From CAVPRW01 sp046727435 [NCBI: bacterium] (GTDB taxonomy: Bacteria; Tectomicrobia; Entotheonellia; J063), in NCBI GenBank assembly GCA_046727435.1, contig JBKPCR010000090.1, positions 1 to 11,864 of the forward strand: 11,864 nucleotides of DNA, in the 5' to 3' direction. Below are positions 1 to 6,526 of this stretch, in pieces (position 1 is the first letter of the stretch; each line of letters opens with the position of its first letter). A program made the position numbers and the translations under genes. The notes under the pieces are model-generated. The model did no database searches. It was not told the origin of the DNA and was given only the letters and a program-made list of their open reading frames with translations.

Positions 1-288
1 AAGGTGGAAGCCCCGGGGTGGGCCGATGAAAGCGGCCACCCACAGGGCTGCGATGAAGCCAGCCTGTACCAGCGGATGCACCGGGCAGGCTTGACTCAGA
101 TAAAAATGTTTCCGCAGTTGGCCACCTTCGACGATGCATCACGGTTACAAAATTTGCAGGCGAGCATCCTCCCCACGCTCAGCTCGGAAGAAGCCGCGGA
201 GTGGCGGTCTGCGGTCGCCCAGGGCGAGGCCGAGGGGACCTTCTTCATTGCCACCCCGTTTCACAGTGCGGTCGGAACCAAGCGTTGA
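1..288 (+). CDS. SAM-dependent methyltransferase, C-terminal end (5' truncated by window)
   Basis: The reading frame is open from the first base and ends with TGA at 286-288, so only about 95 C-terminal residues are present. The segment reads as a helix with 'MHRAGLTQIKMFPQ', then a helical stretch, then 'GTFFIATPFHSAVGTKR'. This layout resembles the end of UbiE/type-11 SAM-dependent methyltransferases, where a strand (AGL..v...) is followed by a helical insert and a final 'G.FF......v.G.K' strand. The SAM-binding glycine motif would lie upstream and is not seen, so the substrate is unknown. The GTG at position 4 is an internal codon, not a convincing start. The gene converges on the RidA gene, with about 60 bp between their stop codons. 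The family call rests on the C-terminal pattern only. Confidence 0.6.
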   Translation, partial: KVEAPGWADESGHPQGCDEASLYQRMHRAGLTQIKMFPQLATFDDASRLQNLQASILPTLSSEEAAEWRSAVAQGEAEGTFFIATPFHSAVGTKR

Positions 289-304
289 GGGTGGCTGACT
301 TAAT

Positions 305-332
305 GGGTGCTACGGCTCCGTTGCCAGCGCCC
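305..332 (+). terminator. Possible hairpin terminator between convergent genes
   Basis: Just downstream of the methyltransferase stop, the plus-strand RNA can pair GGGTGCT (305-311) with AGCGCCC (326-332), including one G-U pair. A two-base bulge and an inner GGC/GCC stem close on a 6-nt loop. The pairing is weaker on the other strand because the G-U becomes a C-A mismatch, so it fits the plus-strand gene better. There is no T-run after it, so it is not a standard intrinsic terminator. Confidence 0.3.
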
Positions 333-349
333 TGCGGGAAAACCCAGCA

Positions 350-724
350 TCAGAGGGCCGCGACGGCCTCGATTTCAAGCTTTAAATTGGGGGCCGCCAG
401 CGCCGCAACCTGTACCAGGGTGCTGGCCGGATAAGCGCCCTGGAAATATTGCTCACGCACCTTGGCAATCTCGGCCCGCTCTCCCATGTCGGTGAGAAAG
501 ACGGTGACCTTGACCACGTTGGCCAGGGTCGCCCCTTCGGCCTCCAGAATATGTGACAGTTTCTGCAGTATGACCTCTGTCTGCTGCGCAGCCGTCCCAT
601 GTGCGGCATCAGAGCCCCCGGCTGTGGCGCCGGAGAGATACAACATGTTCCCGGCCCGCACCGCATGGCAGAATGGTCCGCCGGGTTGGCCGATTTCAGG
701 AAAATCTCGCCGCGTGATGTCCAT
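350..724 (-). CDS. RidA/YjgF/YER057c/UK114-family protein (non-canonical, lacks active-site Arg)
   Basis: This 124-residue protein has the usual length of the Rid superfamily, small trimeric cytosolic proteins whose best-known member hydrolyses reactive enamines and imines. Family features are 'GNMLYLSGATAG' (25-36), the central 'ANVVKVTVFLTDM' (68-80), 'YPAST' (98-102) and the terminal 'LEIEAVA' (116-122). In true RidA an arginine follows 'PA' and binds the substrate carboxylate; here that position is Ser101. The protein therefore belongs to one of the Rid subgroups without that arginine, and deaminase activity should not be assumed. The ATG start is supported by GGAGGT at 732-737 on the minus strand, 7 nt upstream. 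The gene is divergent from the flavin monooxygenase gene. A role in removing imines made by the nearby FAD oxidoreductase is possible but inferred only from position. Confidence 0.9.
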   Translation of the reverse strand: MDITRRDFPEIGQPGGPFCHAVRAGNMLYLSGATAGGSDAAHGTAAQQTEVILQKLSHILEAEGATLANVVKVTVFLTDMGERAEIAKVREQYFQGAYPASTLVQVAALAAPNLKLEIEAVAAL

Positions 725-781
725 TGTGCATACCTCCCTTGTGCTGATAGGCTGATGATTGCCGTGCCACCCTTGTTCGGG

Positions 782-809
782 ATCATACCATTATCAGACC
801 TAATCCCAA
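782..809 (-). promoter_or_regulatory. Candidate sigma70-type promoter for the RidA-family gene
   Basis: On the minus strand, TTGGGA (-35, 804-809) and TATGAT (-10, 782-787) are separated by 16 bp. This would start transcription near 775, about 50 nt before the ATG. It was found by eye; the match is 4/6 for the -35 box and 5/6 for the -10 box. Confidence 0.4.
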
Positions 810-883
810 CAATCTCAAGAGTCTACAAAGCCTTCAGATTCCTGGCGCTTGTTCGGGCTCCTCCAGCATTGTTGCCAAAAAGC

Positions 884-912
884 TTCCCTTCATTTCAATG
901 AAGGTCTATACT
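884..912 (+). promoter_or_regulatory. Candidate promoter with palindromic operator upstream of the flavin monooxygenase
   Basis: A TATACT hexamer (907-912) is a good -10 box, and TTCCCT (884-889) lies 17 bp upstream as a poor -35 box. Between and overlapping them is a perfect palindrome, CCTTCATT-tc-AATGAAGG (887-904). A palindrome in the spacer is a typical place for a repressor or activator site. A weak -35 box inside it fits control by a dimeric regulator. No regulator gene is present in the window. Confidence 0.45.
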
Positions 913-961
913 TGCCGACAGTCGTTGGTCGAACACATCTGGCCACGAAAGGGGGTAATGT

Positions 962-2014
962 ATGGATTTCGGGATATTTCTCGACTTTGTATTACGCCCG
1001 GGAGGCACACCAGAGGAGGCGTTCAAGGAATCTTTTGATCTCGTGGACCTGGCTGAAAAATCGGGGTTGGATACGGTGTGGTTGGGGGAGATGCATTTCA
1101 ATCCGAATCGCTCAGTGCTCTCGGCTCCGATCATCGTGGCCTGTTCTATTGCGACCCGGACGAAACGGTTACGGGTGGGGATGGCGGTCCAGGTATTGCC
1201 GCTGATCCATCCCTTGCGCATTGCCGAAGAGGCGGCGACGGTGGACCAGATCAGCGAAGGTCGCTTCGAGTTCGGTGTCGGGCGCAGCGGCAATATGCGC
1301 GCCTATGACACCATGGGCATCGACTATGAGGAGAGCAAGGAGCGCTTCCAGGAGGCTCTCGACATCATCCTGAAGGCGTGGTCGGGCGAGACATTTTCCT
1401 ACGAGGGCAAATATAACCACATCACCGATGCCAGGCTGTCCCCCTTGCCCTACCAGAAACCCCGTCCGAAAGTGCGCATCGCCTCGACGACCGAGGATAG
1501 CTTTGGCCGCGTCGGCCGGCTGGGTTTCCCCATCTTCCTGTCGATGCGCGGCATGGACGTCGATGATCTGAAGACGAACCTGCGTGACTACCATCATGCG
1601 TGGCGGGAGACCGGACATCCTGGCGAGGCTGGCGATATCTCGGTACGGTTCCCGATGTACATCGCCCCCACCGATGAAGAAGCTGTCGAAGATCCCAAGG
1701 AGACCATTGAAGCCTACTTCCAGCGTATGCGCCGGCGCTTCGAAGAGGGCTGGGGTGGCTCGGGGAGCGAATATTGGGAGCGGCGGCGCCGCCGCCTCGA
1801 GCAGCTCGAGAAGCTTACCTATGAGGAAATTCTCGAGACGAAGGTGATTTTCGGCAGCCCTGAACGTGTCATCGACCGTTTATCCCAGTATAAGGAGATG
1901 CTGGGGCTGACCGGTTTCACGGCCGAGCTCAATCCCGGTGGGTTACTCCCTCCCGAAGCCGTGCAACGAAGTTTAAGGCTCCTGACCGAGGAGGTCATGC
2001 CAGCCTTCAAGTAG
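962..2014 (+). CDS. LLM-class (luciferase-like) flavin-dependent oxidoreductase
   Basis: A 350-residue protein of the bacterial-luciferase-like flavin monooxygenase family: TIM-barrel enzymes that use reduced FMN or F420 to oxidise small organic molecules. It starts with the typical first strand 'MDFGIFLDFV' and has 'GLDTVWLGEMHFNP' (35-48), where His45 sits at the position of the active-site histidine in the LuxA group. It then has 'TVDQISEGRFEFGVGRSGN' (93-111) and ends with the usual 'GSPERVIDRL...' and '...PEAVQRSLRLLTEEVMP' region. Length and end points are complete for the family. AAAGGGGG at 948-955 lies 6 nt before the ATG and fixes this start. It is the first gene of a four-gene plus-strand run and probably its promoter-proximal gene. 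The sequence does not tell the substrate or whether FMN or F420 is used. It is not close to RutA of the pyrimidine pathway. Confidence 0.9.
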   Translation: MDFGIFLDFVLRPGGTPEEAFKESFDLVDLAEKSGLDTVWLGEMHFNPNRSVLSAPIIVACSIATRTKRLRVGMAVQVLPLIHPLRIAEEAATVDQISEGRFEFGVGRSGNMRAYDTMGIDYEESKERFQEALDIILKAWSGETFSYEGKYNHITDARLSPLPYQKPRPKVRIASTTEDSFGRVGRLGFPIFLSMRGMDVDDLKTNLRDYHHAWRETGHPGEAGDISVRFPMYIAPTDEEAVEDPKETIEAYFQRMRRRFEEGWGGSGSEYWERRRRRLEQLEKLTYEEILETKVIFGSPERVIDRLSQYKEMLGLTGFTAELNPGGLLPPEAVQRSLRLLTEEVMPAFK

Positions 2015-2039
2015 GAGGCTGGCGCCTGACCCGCCGATC

Positions 2040-2070
2040 TCGTGCTGGTGACAAACCGTCACTGGCGCGA
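2040..2070 (+). promoter_or_regulatory. Intercistronic RNA hairpin between the flavin monooxygenase and the FAD oxidoreductase
   Basis: Bases 2040-2052 can pair without a gap with 2058-2070, giving 13 pairs (three of them G-U) around the loop AAACC. No T-run follows, so it is not a standard terminator. It may stabilise the upstream mRNA or adjust expression between the two genes. The downstream ribosome binding site (GAGGA, 2091-2095) lies outside the stem. Confidence 0.35.
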
Positions 2071-2103
2071 TCATCGGGCCATCCACCACAGAGGAGCGCG
2101 AGT

Positions 2104-3234
2104 GTGGAGCACGCATCCCACCCCTGGGGCGAGCCTGTGTGGTCCTTCCCCGTGCCGGTGATGCCCTACCCCCTGCCAGGCGACCTGCGTGTGGATGTTG
2201 CCGTAGTGGGCGCAGGGTTCACTGGGTTAGCCGTGGCGCACTATGTGCTGCAGCGCTCTCCCTCACTGCGCGTGGCGGTGTTTGAGGCGCGGGAGGTGGG
2301 GGCGGGAGCCAGTGGCCGCACCGGTGGCTTGGTGCTGGAGGACACTGCGGACGGGCCGTTGCCCGGCGTCGAGAATTGCATCGCCACGCTGCACGAGTTG
2401 GTCAGTACACAAAAGATTGCGTGTGATCTGCACGTGGACGGCTGCTGGGAAATCGGGCGGCATGGGGGTCTTCCATGTTCTCCCATCCAATGGACTGACC
2501 ACGGCACGTTACAGGTGGTCAACCTCATACCCGGCGGAGCGTTTGATCCACGCAAGTTTCTGGCAGGACTGGCGGCCATCATCCAGCGTGCCGGGGGGCA
2601 CATTTTCGAGCATGTGCCGGTGACAGGACTGGACGTGGCGCCGCGCGGGAGCGTACGGCTTGAGGCCGGTGGGAAGACCGTGCACGCCGAGCGGGTGGTG
2701 TTTGCTACCAACGCCTTCTGTCTCCCATTGCTTGGCCTCCAGGACTGGGCGGAAGGTGTGCATACGATCGCCGTGGCCACGGAGCCGCTGGCCGATGCCG
2801 TCCTGGATGCCATTGGATGGGGCACGCGCACGCCCTTTTACACGTTGGACCTGCCGTATTTGTGGGGACGCGTGACGGCCGATGGTCGGGCGGTCATCGG
2901 CGCGGGACTCGTCGGGCATGGTGATGTGGAGAACGCCCGTGTGGATAGCGCCGAAGCCAGGCACCTGTTCGACGGCTTGGAGCGCCGCATTGGCAGTCTG
3001 CACCCCGCCCTGAACCATGTGCACATCACACATCGCTGGATGGGACCCCTTTGCTTAACGAATGACAGCAAGCCCCTCATTGCTGCCTTTGATGACGATG
3101 GCCGCGTACTGGTGGCAACCGGCTACCGCGGGCACGGCGTGGCCCTCTCAGCCCGCGTGGGCAAACTGCTCGCAGCGGTGCTCGCGGGGGAGATCGAGCT
3201 GCCGGCGTGGAGTTATCGGCCGTGGTCGAACTGA
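2104..3234 (+). CDS. FAD-dependent oxidoreductase, DAO family (amine/amino-acid oxidase-like)
   Basis: A 376-residue flavoprotein of the DAO family (glycine oxidase, sarcosine oxidase and gamma-glutamylputrescine oxidase relatives), which oxidise C-N bonds of amines or amino acids to imines. The N-terminal Rossmann motif is 'VVGAGFTG' (34-41), with the acidic end of strand 2 at 'VFEA' (59-62). 'GASGRTGG' (68-75) follows, equivalent to the 'GASGRNGG' motif of DadA- and PuuB-like oxidases. The C-terminal FAD-contacting segment is 'VATGYRGHGVALSARVGK'. The start is GTG, supported by GAGGA at 2091-2095, 8 nt upstream. About 33 residues precede the FAD motif; this proline- and tryptophan-containing leader ('HPWGEPVWSFP') is common in PuuB-like members. 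There is no signal peptide, so the protein is probably cytosolic. The gene is second in the run, 89 bp after the flavin monooxygenase. The substrate is unknown. Confidence 0.88.
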   Translation: MEHASHPWGEPVWSFPVPVMPYPLPGDLRVDVAVVGAGFTGLAVAHYVLQRSPSLRVAVFEAREVGAGASGRTGGLVLEDTADGPLPGVENCIATLHELVSTQKIACDLHVDGCWEIGRHGGLPCSPIQWTDHGTLQVVNLIPGGAFDPRKFLAGLAAIIQRAGGHIFEHVPVTGLDVAPRGSVRLEAGGKTVHAERVVFATNAFCLPLLGLQDWAEGVHTIAVATEPLADAVLDAIGWGTRTPFYTLDLPYLWGRVTADGRAVIGAGLVGHGDVENARVDSAEARHLFDGLERRIGSLHPALNHVHITHRWMGPLCLTNDSKPLIAAFDDDGRVLVATGYRGHGVALSARVGKLLAAVLAGEIELPAWSYRPWSN

Positions 3235-3289
3235 GTCAATTTCTCCTTTATGGCCAACCCGCTGCTCTATTTCGAGAAAGGGTACTGCA

Positions 3290-4267
3290 ATGAAGCTGTG
3301 TACGTATGATACCGGGAACGGACCGCGCGCCGGCGTGGTCGTCAACCAGCAGGTACTGGATGCAGCCTCGTTGCTGAGAGAGCCAGGCGGGTTGCGCGAT
3401 GTACGCGCCCTGCTGGAATTACCCAACGACCCGCTCACACGCCTGAAGTCGGCCCTGGGGTCGGGGACTTCTGCGCAGGGTGTGCCGCTGCCGAGTGTTC
3501 GTCTGCGGGCGCCGATCTTGCAACCACCGACAGTACGCGACTTCATGGTCTATGAGGGGCATGCCAGCGCGGGTGGCACACGGCAACTCTCAGATGCCTG
3601 GTATCGGCTGCCAATTTTTTACTTTTCTAGCCCATTGCGCATATTTGGTCCAGAGGAGTCCGTGCCCTACCCGTCCGCGTCGGACCAGCTCGATTACGAG
3701 CTGGAGTTGGGAGCCGTCATCGGCCGGGAAGGCAGCAACATCGCCGAGACGGACGCGTTCTCATATATTGCCGGCTTCACGATCTTCAATGACTGGAGCT
3801 GCCGCGACCTCCAGCGCGATGAGATGGAGGTCCGACTGGGGCCTGCTAAAGGGAAAGACTCCGCCACCTCGCTCGGCCCCTGGATGGTGACGACTGATGA
3901 GTTGGCCCCCTTCATTCGCGACGGCCGCCTGCACGTGCGCTGCACATTGCACGTCAATGGCGTCCAATGGATGGACAATGATGGTGGTCTGATGTACCAC
4001 ACGTGGGGCGCCATGATTGAGCGTGCCTCGCGAGACAGCCGCATCGTTCCGGGCGACGTGCTCGGCGGTGGCACGGTCACCGGCGGATCGATCGGCGAGG
4101 CGATGCGCAACGGCTTGCCAGCGCGCTATCTTCAGCCAGGGGATGTGGTTGAGATAGAGGTTGAAGGGATCGGCGTCCTGCGCAATACCATCGCGCCAAA
4201 AGTCAATCCGAACCCACACTATCGTTACAAAGCCCCTTCCGTGGCGGCCCCTGCGCCATCCCGATAG
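3290..4267 (+). CDS. Fumarylacetoacetate hydrolase (FAH) family protein
   Basis: A 325-residue protein of the FAH superfamily, metal-dependent enzymes that cleave or isomerise C-C bonds in keto acids (fumarylacetoacetase, 2-hydroxyhepta-2,4-dienedioate isomerase, acylpyruvase). The N-terminal cap is 'MKLCTYDTGNGPRAGVVV'. The catalytic domain begins near 'PPTVRDFMVYEGHA', with Glu89 and His91. The metal-site acidic residues are Glu137 and Glu139 in 'DYELELGAVIGREG' and Asp168 in 'IFNDWSCRDLQ'. 'GPAKGKDSATSLGPW' and the late 'GDVLGGGTVTGGS' loop complete the fold. The frame stays open upstream to 3062, but that overlaps the FAD gene and gives a low-complexity, non-family extension. ATG 3290 begins at the family N-terminus and follows AAAGGG at 3277-3282. 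Third gene of the run. The wide-substrate family does not allow a reaction to be named. Confidence 0.9.
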   Translation: MKLCTYDTGNGPRAGVVVNQQVLDAASLLREPGGLRDVRALLELPNDPLTRLKSALGSGTSAQGVPLPSVRLRAPILQPPTVRDFMVYEGHASAGGTRQLSDAWYRLPIFYFSSPLRIFGPEESVPYPSASDQLDYELELGAVIGREGSNIAETDAFSYIAGFTIFNDWSCRDLQRDEMEVRLGPAKGKDSATSLGPWMVTTDELAPFIRDGRLHVRCTLHVNGVQWMDNDGGLMYHTWGAMIERASRDSRIVPGDVLGGGTVTGGSIGEAMRNGLPARYLQPGDVVEIEVEGIGVLRNTIAPKVNPNPHYRYKAPSVAAPAPSR

Positions 4268-4299
4268 AACCGGGTCTCCCCGTGAACATTCTCAGGTGA

Positions 4300-4313
4300 C
4301 TCTCAATTGAGAG
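4300..4313. promoter_or_regulatory. Perfect 14-bp palindrome upstream of the Gfo/Idh gene
   Basis: CTCTCAATTGAGAG is fully self-complementary and lies in the 91-bp gap between the FAH-family and Gfo/Idh genes, 45 bp before the latter's ATG. This is the form of a dimeric regulator's binding site. No convincing -10 and -35 pair was found around it, so its role is unproven. Confidence 0.3.
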
Positions 4314-4358
4314 GCCGATTCTTCAACTGCAGAGCAGGCGCGAAGGTAAGGGGGTACC

Positions 4359-5399
4359 ATGGCACTTGGCTGGGCCGTCATCAGCACTGGATTGCACGTC
4401 GACCAAAAAATCGCACCGGCCATTAACGCTACTCCCGATGCCGAGCTGGTGGCAGTCTGCAGCCGCGACCAGGACCGAGCCGAGGCCTGCGCTGCGAAGC
4501 ATGGCGCTAAGGCGGCATACAGCGATCTCGGGGCACTCCTCCGCGACTCTCGCGTCGATGCCGTATTCATCGCCTCTCCCAATGCCCTGCATGCCCAGCA
4601 CGCGCTGCAGGCCGCACAGGCTGGCAGACATGTGTTTAGCGAAAAACCCATGACCACGACACAGGAGGATGCTGTGGCGATGGTGCGCACCTGCCGCACT
4701 CGCGGCGTGAAGCTGGGCGTGGGATACCATCTGCGGCAACACCCTGGGTTGCGCGAGGCACGCCGCCTAGTTGTCGAGGGTGTGCTGGGGGCAGTAGCGC
4801 TGGCCCAAGGCCAATGGGGCTTTGGCGTGCGCGGTCAGGACAGGCCGCCGCCGCGCACCGGCCTGCGCCAATGGTGGGACGACCCGGACTTGATGGGCCA
4901 CGCCTCCACCATGATGGGCACAGGTGTCCATGTGGTCGACGTGCTGCGGTTCGTCCTGGGACAGGAAGTCACTGAAGTGGCCGCCATCTCCGACGGCCAG
5001 ACGGCATCGCGGCCCCTGGAACAATTGCTTGCCATGGTTCTGCGATTCGATGGTGGCACCATCGCTACCCTTTGTTGCGGGCGGCGCCTGCCCGATTCGC
5101 GCAACGACCTGGTCCTCTACGGCAGCTTTGGCCGCCTCATCGGCAGCGACGCCCTGTGGGAAGGGCGCCAAGGTACGTTCGAGGTGGTAAGCCAGACCGT
5201 CCACACGACCGAGACCTATCCCCCTCAACCTCTGGCCAACTTCATCGATGAGCTCGACGACTTTCACCGCGCCATCCGCGAGGACCGCGAACCGGCTGCC
5301 AGCGGCCTCGACGGCTTGCGGGTGGTGCAGGTCACCCTGGCGATGATCGCTTCAGCCCACGACCAGCGTACGATCCGGATCGAACCGCTGACGGTGTGA
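4359..5399 (+). CDS. Gfo/Idh/MocA-family NAD(P)-dependent oxidoreductase
   Basis: A 346-residue dehydrogenase of the Gfo/Idh/MocA family, which reversibly oxidises hydroxyl groups of sugars, inositols and related compounds. The N-terminal Rossmann fold is '[18 protein letters not shown]' followed by '[10 protein letters not shown]' (28-37). The first glycine of the usual G-x-G motif is Ser9. The family signature Glu-Lys-Pro is at 95-97 (FSEKPM), with the catalytic lysine Lys96. The second family motif, '[12 protein letters not shown]' (187-198), has the catalytic-type His191 and Asp194. The start is supported by AAGGGGG just upstream (about 4346-4352). It is the last gene of the plus-strand run and converges with trpG across a remnant-bearing gap. 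The substrate is unknown; glucose-fructose oxidoreductase, inositol dehydrogenase and biliverdin reductase relatives all share these motifs. Confidence 0.9.
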   Translation: MALGWAVISTGLHVDQKIAPAINATPDAELVAVCSRDQDRAEACAAKHGAKAAYSDLGALLRDSRVDAVFIASPNALHAQHALQAAQAGRHVFSEKPMTTTQEDAVAMVRTCRTRGVKLGVGYHLRQHPGLREARRLVVEGVLGAVALAQGQWGFGVRGQDRPPPRTGLRQWWDDPDLMGHASTMMGTGVHVVDVLRFVLGQEVTEVAAISDGQTASRPLEQLLAMVLRFDGGTIATLCCGRRLPDSRNDLVLYGSFGRLIGSDALWEGRQGTFEVVSQTVHTTETYPPQPLANFIDELDDFHRAIREDREPAASGLDGLRVVQVTLAMIASAHDQRTIRIEPLTV

Positions 5400-5453
5400 G
5401 GGCAGAGCGAGAGGGCAGACGGGCCAGAGATGTCGTCGTTCGCGCAGATACCG

Positions 5454-5579
5454 GAGAGCTTGGGCAGTCTCTTCCGGCTTGTTCCAATACCCTGGCATCA
5501 CGTGCGGGCCACGGGTGATGATTTTCCCCGCCATAGAAGGAAAATGATCGAAGGCGGGTTCGGACATGCGCATGGCCAT
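5454..5579 (-). pseudogene. Relic of an AMP-dependent acyl-CoA synthetase/ligase
   Basis: In the 258-bp gap between two convergent genes, a minus-strand frame contains '[18 protein letters not shown]' followed by 'EETAQAL'. This is an unmistakable copy of the conserved 'GEIvvRGPnVM.GYWn.PE.Ta.al' block of fatty-acyl/aryl-CoA ligases, which lies just before the 'WLHTGD' adenylation motif. Here the homology stops at 'AL': the next residues are unrelated and no GD motif follows in any frame. Upstream, the frame is closed by TAG about 25 nt before the ATG at 5579. Only about 25 recognisable residues of a roughly 500-residue enzyme survive, so this is a decayed fragment rather than a gene. Confidence 0.8.
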
Positions 5580-5657
5580 ATGGGGAAAGACCCCAGAGCG
5601 CCTCTATCTTGGCCCGCTCCCGTCAGGAAGGGACATACCTCCCGAGCGATGGGCGGT

Positions 5658-6254
5658 TCAGCGCTGCAGCGCTTCTAATTCCACTGCTGGTGCTTGCGAG
5701 AGGAAATTGGCAAGCAGCTGTTTGCCCTCACGCGTCAAGATCGACTCCGGATGAAATTGCACGCCCTCGACCAGTAATTCCCGGTGCCTCACGCCCATAA
5801 TCACGCCATCATCGGTCTCTGCCGACAGCTCCAGGCAATCCGGGAGCGTCTCGCGGCGAATCACCAGCGAATGATAGCGTGTCGCCTCAAATGGACGGGG
5901 CAGACCGCGGAAAATCGTTTTGCCGTCGTGGTAAATCATCGAGGTCTTGCCGTGGAACAGCGCGGGTGCGCGTACAATCTCCCCCCCAAAGACTTCACCA
6001 ATACACTGATGACCAAGACACACACCCAGCAAGGGCACGCGTCCGGCGAACTCCCGAATGACATCGCAGGAGATCCCCGCTTCTGTGGGGGTGCATGGCC
6101 CGGGCGAGATGACAATCTTCGTAGGGGCCAGCCGCTGGATCTCCGCCACGGTGATCTGATCGTTACGATAAACCCGAATGTCTGCGCCTAGCTCGCCCAG
6201 GTATTGGACAAGGTTGTAGGTGAACGAGTCATAGTTGTCGATCATAAGGATCAT
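5658..6254 (-). CDS. trpG: Anthranilate/aminodeoxychorismate synthase glutaminase subunit (TrpG/PabA)
   Basis: A 198-residue class I glutamine amidotransferase, full length for TrpG/PabA. It releases ammonia from glutamine for the partner TrpE (anthranilate, tryptophan pathway) or PabB (aminodeoxychorismate, folate pathway). It opens with the family start '[19 protein letters not shown]'. It has the oxyanion motif 'ISPGPCTP' (49-56), the nucleophile Cys79 in 'GVCLGHQ', and the His168-Glu170 pair in 'QFHPES'. 'RYHSLV' (126-131) is also typical. No trpE or pabB lies next to it, so it may serve both pathways, as single trpG/pabA genes often do; the symbol is a family choice. Its ATG overlaps the TGA of the decayed HAD gene upstream (ATGA, 6251-6254), and its ribosome binding site (GAGAGGA) lies inside that remnant. 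Confidence 0.95.
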   Translation of the reverse strand: MILMIDNYDSFTYNLVQYLGELGADIRVYRNDQITVAEIQRLAPTKIVISPGPCTPTEAGISCDVIREFAGRVPLLGVCLGHQCIGEVFGGEIVRAPALFHGKTSMIYHDGKTIFRGLPRPFEATRYHSLVIRRETLPDCLELSAETDDGVIMGVRHRELLVEGVQFHPESILTREGKQLLANFLSQAPAVELEALQR

Positions 6255-6446
6255 GCGTCATTCCTCTCTGTCCAGAAGTCGAGTATGTTAAGGAGTTCCC
6301 GCAGATGGACGATCTGGGCATCGGGAATCACACCGGATGGCCGGTCCCTATCCGGCCGCTCTTTCCACACCACTCGCATGCCTACACGCTGGGCGCCTGC
6401 CACATCCTAGGGTGCTGCCTAGGTCAAACAACACAGCCTTGACCAC
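6251..6446 (-). pseudogene. HAD-superfamily hydrolase with internal deletion, overlapping the trpG start
   Basis: The minus strand begins with GTG (6446) preceded by GGAG 6 nt upstream and reads 'VVKAVLFDLGSTL', the N-terminus and motif I of a HAD phosphatase/dehalogenase (Asp8 would be the nucleophile). The sequence then jumps directly, in another frame from 6406, to 'DVAGAQRVGMRVVW'. That is the C-terminal 'GD...nDv.GAq.aGm' motif IV region, and it continues to a family-like end ('...GVIPDAQIVHLRELL...') and TGA at 6251-6253. The middle of the gene, roughly 150 or more residues in relatives, is missing, and the two ends are out of frame. The junction is near 6406-6408, within CCTAGG-type repeats. 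This is a gene lost by deletion. Its tail overlaps trpG by 4 bp, showing the two were once translationally coupled. Confidence 0.82.
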
Positions 6447-6463
6447 GTGTGTCTCCAGAAGGC

Positions 6464-6513
6464 AGTGCTGAGTGCTGAGGACTGCATCCTCTGTCCCCTC
6501 AGCACTCAGCACT
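6464..6513. repeat. Perfect 17-bp inverted repeat built from heptamers
   Basis: The arm AGTGCTGAGTGCTGAGG (6464-6480) is exactly complementary to 6497-6513 across a 16-base loop. Each arm is a tandem of the heptamer AGTGCTG (or its complement CAGCACT), and the right arm continues into a further partial unit (to about 6519). It lies between the argS stop and the start of the HAD remnant. As RNA it would form a very stable hairpin in either direction. There is no T-run after it, so it is not a classic intrinsic terminator. Similar heptamer tandem repeats are known between genes in some bacteria (for example STRR sequences of cyanobacteria). Confidence 0.85.
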
Positions 6514-6526
6514 CAGCGCTTTCCTT

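Noticed and set aside
350-2014. RidA plus LLM monooxygenase as a RutC-RutA pyrimidine-degradation pair
   Set aside because: The genes are divergent, the monooxygenase begins and continues like the luciferase-alpha-like group rather than RutA, and no other rut genes are present.
3062-3289. Longer N-terminus for the FAH-family gene
   Set aside because: The extension overlaps the FAD oxidoreductase in another frame, has no family similarity, and ATG 3290 has a ribosome binding site and the normal family start.
5400-5657. A small intact gene in the gap between the Gfo/Idh gene and trpG
   Set aside because: The only recognisable coding is the short ligase block; other frames give no family-like protein and no ribosome binding site.
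6464-6513. CRISPR-like or intrinsic-terminator reading of the heptamer repeat
   Set aside because: There are only two arms with no spacers between equal direct repeats, and no T-run follows on either strand.
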